Source: Ashinkailepas kermadecensis
Taxonomy: Eukaryota; Arthropoda; Thecostraca; Neolepadidae
DNA: 64,000 nt
Assembly (NCBI GenBank): GCA_034440615.1
Contig: JAOTOM010005147.1
Span: 600,001 to 664,000, forward strand
Direction of reading: 5' to 3'
Part shown: piece by piece, positions 58,863 to 64,000 of the stretch
How positions within the stretch are numbered: position 1 is the first letter of the stretch
Layout of the letters: every line of letters starts with the position of its first letter
The notes under the pieces: model-generated
The model's input: the letters and a program-made list of their open reading frames with translations, nothing else
Told to the model about the DNA's origin: nothing
The model's database searches: none
Program-made: the position numbers and the translations under genes

Positions 58863-61800
58863 CTGTCGGTTGGGGACGACGAGTGATGAACCGATCAACT
58901 CTGAAGAAAGCGCTCTGACGTGCGGAGGGACGAGAGGCGAGAGGTCATCCAATTGATGCTAAACAATCGAACATAGTAACGGATACTACCAATTATGCCC
59001 GCACTTAAGCCAAACCTCGTCCTGTGTTAACACGCGCACAGTAGGGCCTGTCACTTAACGCGAACCAGAAGAGAGGGGAGGAGGGATTTTGTCCCCTCCT
59101 TTGAATCTCTGAAGCTACTGAATGTATAATCGCAAAGTTGGGAGGCGAGATGACGGCTGTAGTGAACTCTACAGCATAATTTTTACGATCCTAGGTCAAT
59201 GTTTTCAGGATCAAATGAGGTTGACCGATCGACCAACACAACGTCGCCGAGCCACCGCACCAACGAAACCTTTATGGGGACCAGCCTTTAGTCGATCGGT
59301 CGATTTTGCACCCCTATAGTTCCTGTATTTACCGAAGGATTTAAATATTTAAAAAATACGTGTGACGTGCGTATCAACTTAACACAAAATCACCCGAGTC
59401 ATTACAATATCCCTGCCTTTTTATGAGTTAAAAAGAACCAGGATGTGTGCCCGGATTCCCCCTCATTCATTCGGTGCCCGTATTATGTGTGGAGTTTGGA
59501 TATCTCAGGAGCTTCAGCTGCTTCGGCTATATCGGTGCGAGTGCTAAAAGTAATGAACGCGAACATGTAAATCAAGCTGTAACAGACAGTGTCGTTTTAT
59601 GAAAATGATTGCGATGGTTCAAATGTTTGAAGATATATGGTGCGATGCATGTGGACGGGAAGCTAGAAGACGGTACAAAGCGCATAGGTAAACATGAAGA
59701 ATATTATGGGGGACAGTGATTTTAGAACCGTCCCGGACCATACCGGTCATTTGCGCCGCTTTTAGGATATTATGTCTTGATCGTATATAAGGCGCATTGC
59801 TTGATCACGGTAGATACCCAGTGCGCCAAATATGAATGTGTTTACGGTATCAAAAGTCCGGCACTAACAGAAAGACTATGTTCTTTACTTTTCATTTCCC
59901 AGCATGTCTCTTCCTGCGCACACAAGCGGCGCTTGTTGGCTGCACTCGGACTACACCAGCCCTCGCCAAATTCCACGGCGGCACCACCGTGTGGTGTGTG
60001 GCTAACTCGTCCAGCACAGTCATTTTCCTGTGTGGATCGTCCGTCACAGTGGAGGAAGACGGCACATCCACGACTTTGGACTGGCTCTACTTACGCACCC
60101 TTCGTAACCAGAAGACGAACGAACTGTTGGCATGCGTCGAGCGAGCATTGCTGGTTTGAGGCCTTTAAAGGCATCGTGTGGACGGTGATGTGTTATGTAT
60201 ATTCTAATTGCGATACATAATATGAACAAATTGGTTTGCGACACTGCATTCATTTGTATAATTATGGTTAGCGATATAACTAAGCGTAAGCATGCCAGTA
60301 AGAAAAAATATAAATGGGCCACATTGATATTTGTTTTCTATACCTTAATGCAGTTTAGCTTGACCACCGTAGGCGAACACGATTTTCTGACTCAATACCA
60401 AACAATGATTGCTTTCCATCATATCGGTCTAAATATAGGTAGTGTTTCTGAAGTAAAGCACACACAGGCATGATCGTTCACATCGCTCCACAGAGTGGCT
60501 AATTGAGTGCACAACGTAATGGTATAATCAGATGTGTTAGCTATTTATGGCTAGCTGTCAGGGAGAGTTCAACAATTCTCTTTTGGATTGGGCGTGGCTG
60601 CCATTGTCAATCGCCTTGCTAATGTTAGTGCCGGTACGACCAGTACTGATAGGAAAATGCAGCAGTTAAGGGAAAAATAATTAAAAGGATCCAGATATAC
60701 TTACACTTTACAGGAGACACGTGAACAAGAAAATAATAACCGTTAATCTTGCCTGGACATGTTTGCAGCTTGTACTGTTGCTCTTGTGGCTATTATATTA
60801 TTCTTCTTGAAATCCACTGGATTAGCTCAAATCCTGGCAGGGAGGGGATATCCACATAAAATAATTAGCACAAGTCTGGATAGGGTGAACAAAATGAGGA
60901 GGAGGAATTACTAATTACAAAAAGCAAGAAGGCACGGCGGATAGACGTTGCTTTGATGTAACCTCCAGTAGATCATTACCTTACCTTTATCGGATAAATT
61001 ATCAGAGAAGAAAGTCATCTTTTAGAGAAATCTGAAAGGCTAGGAATAGCATTTCCAACTAATCCATTGGTAACCTATAAAAGAGGGAGAACTCTTTCAG
61101 GTCATCTTATGCACAGCAAAACAAAGAACACATGTGTCTTCCAAACGTATATGTATGGAAATGGCAACATCGCGTAAGAGCATGGACATATTCAAATGTG
61201 TTTCTCTGACTTGGAGCATGGCCGGTTCGAAACTGAAACTTTACCAGACTTCGTAAGTTTGAATGACGATTGGGCCATGTCATCTTGATTGGTACAATTA
61301 TCTCTTTATTAAAAGGAAATTTGTAAATGCAACTTTCGTGGACAGGAATTGACAGTAATTGGTAATTGGGTGGACAAGTGGGCGGGACTTACCAACGTCC
61401 ATGTATTTCCCTAATTATATTGATGTTCACGTATTTGCCAATGACTGTCATTAGCACCCTAGTTGTTCCCGCCAATTCCCGCGAACAGCTGATTGTTCAG
61501 CTGTTTGTCGTAAAGCAGGGAGCACATGTAGTATATTCGTGACATTCGAATGGTATTCATGGTTTTCACGAACATTTTCAATCTACCAATTAAATCGTTC
61601 TATTCATTTACTTTTACCAATCAGATAAGACATTACGGACACATACCCTGGCGGCAGAAAAATAAATACCTGCGAGAACGGTGAAATCAGCCGTTAAATC
61701 GTGGACAGCCGTGACTGTCCATGGCTTTACCCTTGAATGTGGATCGAATTGACGTCCACGAGTATTGCCTTCTGGATCAAAATAAATTAATGGACATTTA

Positions 61801-62622
61801 ATGTCCATGATTTCCATTGAGTCCATGGATTTCAGAGAAAATTAAACAAAAATATCCATCAGTATACGAGCTGAAGAGAGCATTATGGTCTGCTGGGCCC
61901 AGGGGAAGCAAGCTTGTAGAAATAACTGTGTTACATGTAAACGTGTACATGAGAAGGGGGGGGGGGGAGGTGACAAGGTGAAGGATTCCACTGGAATTGA
62001 ATGCACTTTTAACGGAACGATTGGATTTAGGACAAACAATAGTGTATGGCATACAGTGCGCACAATGTGGCTCAATTTTGATGTCGGAGAAACAGGAGGA
62101 ACCACGTATAATCACACATAAATAATATATCGAGTATTCAAAAGCAGTAGAGCACACCCTGGTAGTTGATTTTCGTGTGCAAGGTCAATATATCGATGAC
62201 ATGTGTGTAGTGAGTCTAGAAAGGGTGTGGGAAAATTGAACACAGTACAGACGTATTAGTGAACAGAGCTGGATAGGGCTCCTAGGTGTTCTAGGTCATG
62301 GGTGCTGTCAATCAAGGTGCGGAGAATACAAGGAAGCGACAGCCTCACTGCTGCCACAGTTGGTGAACAATGAGGCAATCCTAGCCTGTTCATAAATAGG
62401 CGCGTGTTTCAAGCGATTTATGTAGGTATAATAAGGATACACAGTTTGAATGCACCATCGAATGTGATGTTTATGTGTCCAAAGGGTATTCGAAGGAGGA
62501 TGTTTGCAGGTTTAGTCGGGTGCTCTTTTAAAATCCAAATCATAGTTAGACGCAATTGCGTTGTGACGCGCTCTGAAACTGACGAAGCTTCGGAATGAAG
62601 ATAAATGCCGTTAAAGCTTATG

Positions 62623-62623
<1 letters not shown>
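58863..62623. other. Long unique AT-rich region, no gene recognised
   Basis: About 3.7 kb without tandem arrays, the longest such stretch in the window. Open frames at 59777-60220 and 59836-60159 (+) overlap and lack recognisable domains. An inverted pair gaccgatcgac (59222) / gtcgatcggtc (59291) and a palindrome at 61790-61808 are visible. 61300-61810 is dense in gtccatg/ggacat words and might be an unrecognised short element. Introns or intergenic DNA are both possible. Confidence 0.4.
61790..61808. repeat. Perfect short hairpin
   Basis: atggacat tta atgtccat: 8-bp arms with a 3-base loop. Function unknown. Confidence 0.6.

Positions 62624-62693
<70 letters not shown>
62624..62693. repeat. 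(TA)n microsatellite
   Basis: About 34 TA units, directly at the 3' end of the Penelope-like remnant (which lies on the minus strand). Confidence 0.97.
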
Positions 62694-62694
<1 letters not shown>

Positions 62695-62785
62695 CGTGTA
62701 AAGAAAATATACGACCTTCAATATACCAGGCGGTGCTGAGTTGATATCAAAAGTAACGATAAAGGTTATATTTTATTACTCAACG

Positions 62786-62808
62786 TTTCGGCCAGGGGGC
62801 ATCGTCAG
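62786..62808 (-). ncRNA. Hammerhead-like ribozyme core (candidate, probably degenerate)
   Basis: On the minus strand ctgacga (62802-62808) is followed by a short stem (gcc/ggc around ccct) and gaaac (from 62789), matching the hammerhead core order CUGANGA - stem II - GAAA. Penelope-like elements are known to carry hammerhead motifs in their terminal repeats. I could not find a convincing stem I or a well-paired stem III with a UH cleavage site (the best is cgtt about 30 nt downstream with only 3 bp), so activity is doubtful. Confidence 0.35.
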
Positions 62809-63081
62809 GAGTGATGAAAAAAGCTCAAGCTTAAAAAGTTAAAAAAGGCACGCGGGAAAAAGCGTGCAAAAAGACACGTGGAATGCAGAAAAGCCTCCTC
62901 AGTGGTGCAGACACTCACAGAAACTCCAAACCAGAAACAAACTATGTCAAGAAGGAATCCTCTGAGGAAGCCCGAGCCGATGGTCCACATGCATATCGAT
63001 ACATACACTCATGCACATATATAGACATATATCCAATATAACGCGTTATACATACTATATATAATTTATGTTTATGTAGTT

Positions 63082-63774
63082 TTATGTGATATACCAAGAC
63101 GTCGTTTGCGTGTTTAGTTGCGGCCGTAGATTACGTATATGTAGAGATTCGAGGACCTTCAGATCAGCGTTGTCCCTGGCTGTTGCTAGAATTTCTACTT
63201 TGAAGTTTGTGTTAGTGTCTCTGTGTTCCATGTTAGAATGTTTGTCGATCATGTGTTCGCCTAAAGGTGTGTATGCTCTCCGAAGTCTGGCATCTCCCAA
63301 GTGCTCATTGTACCTATCCCTGATGCTACGTTTGGTTTCACCGACATAAAATGTTCCAAGACAGCGATTGCACGTTATTTTGTAAACTACGTTATTCCGT
63401 GTGCATCTACATTTGAGCCTGTTGATACAGGTGTAGCACGTTCTCCTACCAGCAGGGCATGGCGGCATTTCCAGGGCTGAGCGGACCAGGTAAGATTTCA
63501 GTGTAGGTCCGCTAGTCCAGGCTACCCTAACATGGTTTACATGAGACGAACGGATGGCTGCGTTTACCTGTCGACATAGTTGGTCATCGACAAAACGAAG
63601 TCCCATGTAAACATAGTTGGGATTGCTTGATGCTGACGCATGCCCACCTATCCTACTACTGTTGTGAGGGTGAACAGCACGAGCGGCGGAGTGTACCCGA
63701 TGTGCTGGGTATCCGTTTTCCAGGAAAAGCGTCGTCATCTTCGCAAGGCTCCATTGGCAACCATTGGCAACCAT
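63082..63774 (-). CDS. Penelope-like element C-terminal fragment with GIY-YIG endonuclease
   Basis: 230 codons, ending at TAA (63082-63084). Residues 1-25 are the end of the reverse transcriptase (FLENGYP at 17-23). A CYTC pair (113-116) and further cysteines at 122, 124, 135 and 138 precede and enter the nuclease. VVYKI (129-133) is the GIY equivalent and FYVGET (142-147) the YIG equivalent; Arg149, Arg152 and Arg154 follow, with His158. His174 and His179 ([11 protein letters not shown]) fit the family's Cys/His zinc motif, and Glu209 in LES before LRPQLN (216-221) is the expected metal-binding Glu. The enzyme would nick target DNA for retrotransposition, but without the RT this copy is non-autonomous. 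The upstream ATG at 63774 is incidental to truncation. No internal stop or frameshift. Confidence 0.9.
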   Translation of the reverse strand: MVANGCQWSLAKMTTLFLENGYPAHRVHSAARAVHPHNSSRIGGHASASSNPNYVYMGLRFVDDQLCRQVNAAIRSSHVNHVRVAWTSGPTLKSYLVRSALEMPPCPAGRRTCYTCINRLKCRCTRNNVVYKITCNRCLGTFYVGETKRSIRDRYNEHLGDARLRRAYTPLGEHMIDKHSNMEHRDTNTNFKVEILATARDNADLKVLESLHIRNLRPQLNTQTTSWYIT

Positions 63775-63837
63775 TGTTTTTACACGTAATGTCTAAATCC
63801 CAGGAACATCTAAGAGCCATTCTTCGTTGTATTAAAC
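63775..63837. other. Short link between Penelope-like remnant and (TA)n
   Basis: Contains a duplicated ccattggcaa word (63750-63775) at the truncation point and AT-rich DNA. Nothing else recognised. Confidence 0.4.
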
Positions 63838-63869
63838 AATATATATATATATATATGTGGACATATATG

Positions 63870-63946
<77 letters not shown>
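63838..63946. repeat. (TA)n microsatellite
   Basis: Interrupted TA tract of about 50 units with tgtggacatatatg near its left end. Confidence 0.97.
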
Positions 63947-63952
<6 letters not shown>

Positions 63953-64000
63953 GCATGTGTACCGTTGTTTTTCTTCTTGTCATGGTAGATACCCTACCCG

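Larger units (their letters stand above)
62694..63774 (-). mobile_element. 5'-truncated Penelope-like retroelement
   Basis: The minus strand holds the C-terminal part of a Penelope-like ORF (GIY-YIG endonuclease) followed by ~390 bp of 3' sequence ending at a (TA)n tract. The RT domain is missing: the frame begins a few residues before the conserved FLENGYP block at the end of the RT. The 3' region carries a cgaaacgttgagtaataaaa stretch of a kind I associate with Penelope-like elements, and a hammerhead-like core. Another (TA)n tract lies 60 bp beyond the 5' break, consistent with insertion into or generation of TA repeats. Confidence 0.82.

Overview
The window is eukaryotic, almost certainly metazoan nuclear DNA and probably invertebrate. 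It has no operons or bacterial gene spacing. It carries a non-LTR retrotransposon (CR1/L2/Rex1/Jockey-like reverse transcriptase), a Penelope-like retroelement remnant with a GIY-YIG endonuclease, a tRNA-derived SINE with Pol III A and B boxes, and long (TA)n/(CA)n microsatellites. I cannot fix the phylum from the sequence.

The dominant content is tandem repeats. I count more than forty different minisatellite arrays, with monomers of 5 to 74 bp and mostly unrelated unit sequences, covering roughly half of the window. In order they include a perfect pentamer array (1-940), a 16-bp array with a 96-bp higher-order period (2.5-3.6 kb), 67-, 43- and ~50-bp arrays (5.3-9.1 kb), 61- and 12-bp arrays (11.1-12.4 kb), a 74-bp array (14.2-15.25 kb), 32- and 8-bp arrays (16.3-19.7 kb), 27/29/28/24-bp arrays (19.8-26.95 kb), 42/40/30-bp arrays (31.4-36.9 kb), a hairpin-forming 66-bp array (38.8-39.4 kb), arrays of 40-44/21/14/74/22/23/16/68 bp (40.8-51 kb), and 89/31/12/60/44/9-bp arrays (52-58.6 kb). 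Between them lie short unique stretches, AT-rich or GC/CpG-rich, in which I recognise no complete host gene.

Only two stretches are convincingly protein-coding, and both belong to mobile elements. At 28.2-31.1 kb (+) a 5'-truncated LINE keeps the end of its endonuclease, an intact reverse transcriptase (FADD) and a complete C-terminus, followed by a 3' UTR with a 166-bp tandem duplication and an 8-bp-repeat tail. At 62.7-63.8 kb (-) a 5'-truncated Penelope-like element keeps its GIY-YIG endonuclease and a hammerhead-like core downstream. A weak candidate for a host exon or small secreted cysteine-rich peptide lies at 27.5-27.7 kb (-). The many long open frames inside arrays (collagen-like PGQ, Gly-Ser, VPALCDS-like and others) follow from stop-free repeat units and should not be read as genes.

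The parts do not form a pathway. The window looks like a minisatellite-dense intergenic or intronic region in which slippage, unequal exchange and retroelement insertion shape the DNA. The points most worth following are the diversity of the arrays, the palindromic and higher-order arrays, arrays split by insertions, CpG-rich islands beside arrays, and one block that is probably a sequencing or assembly error.
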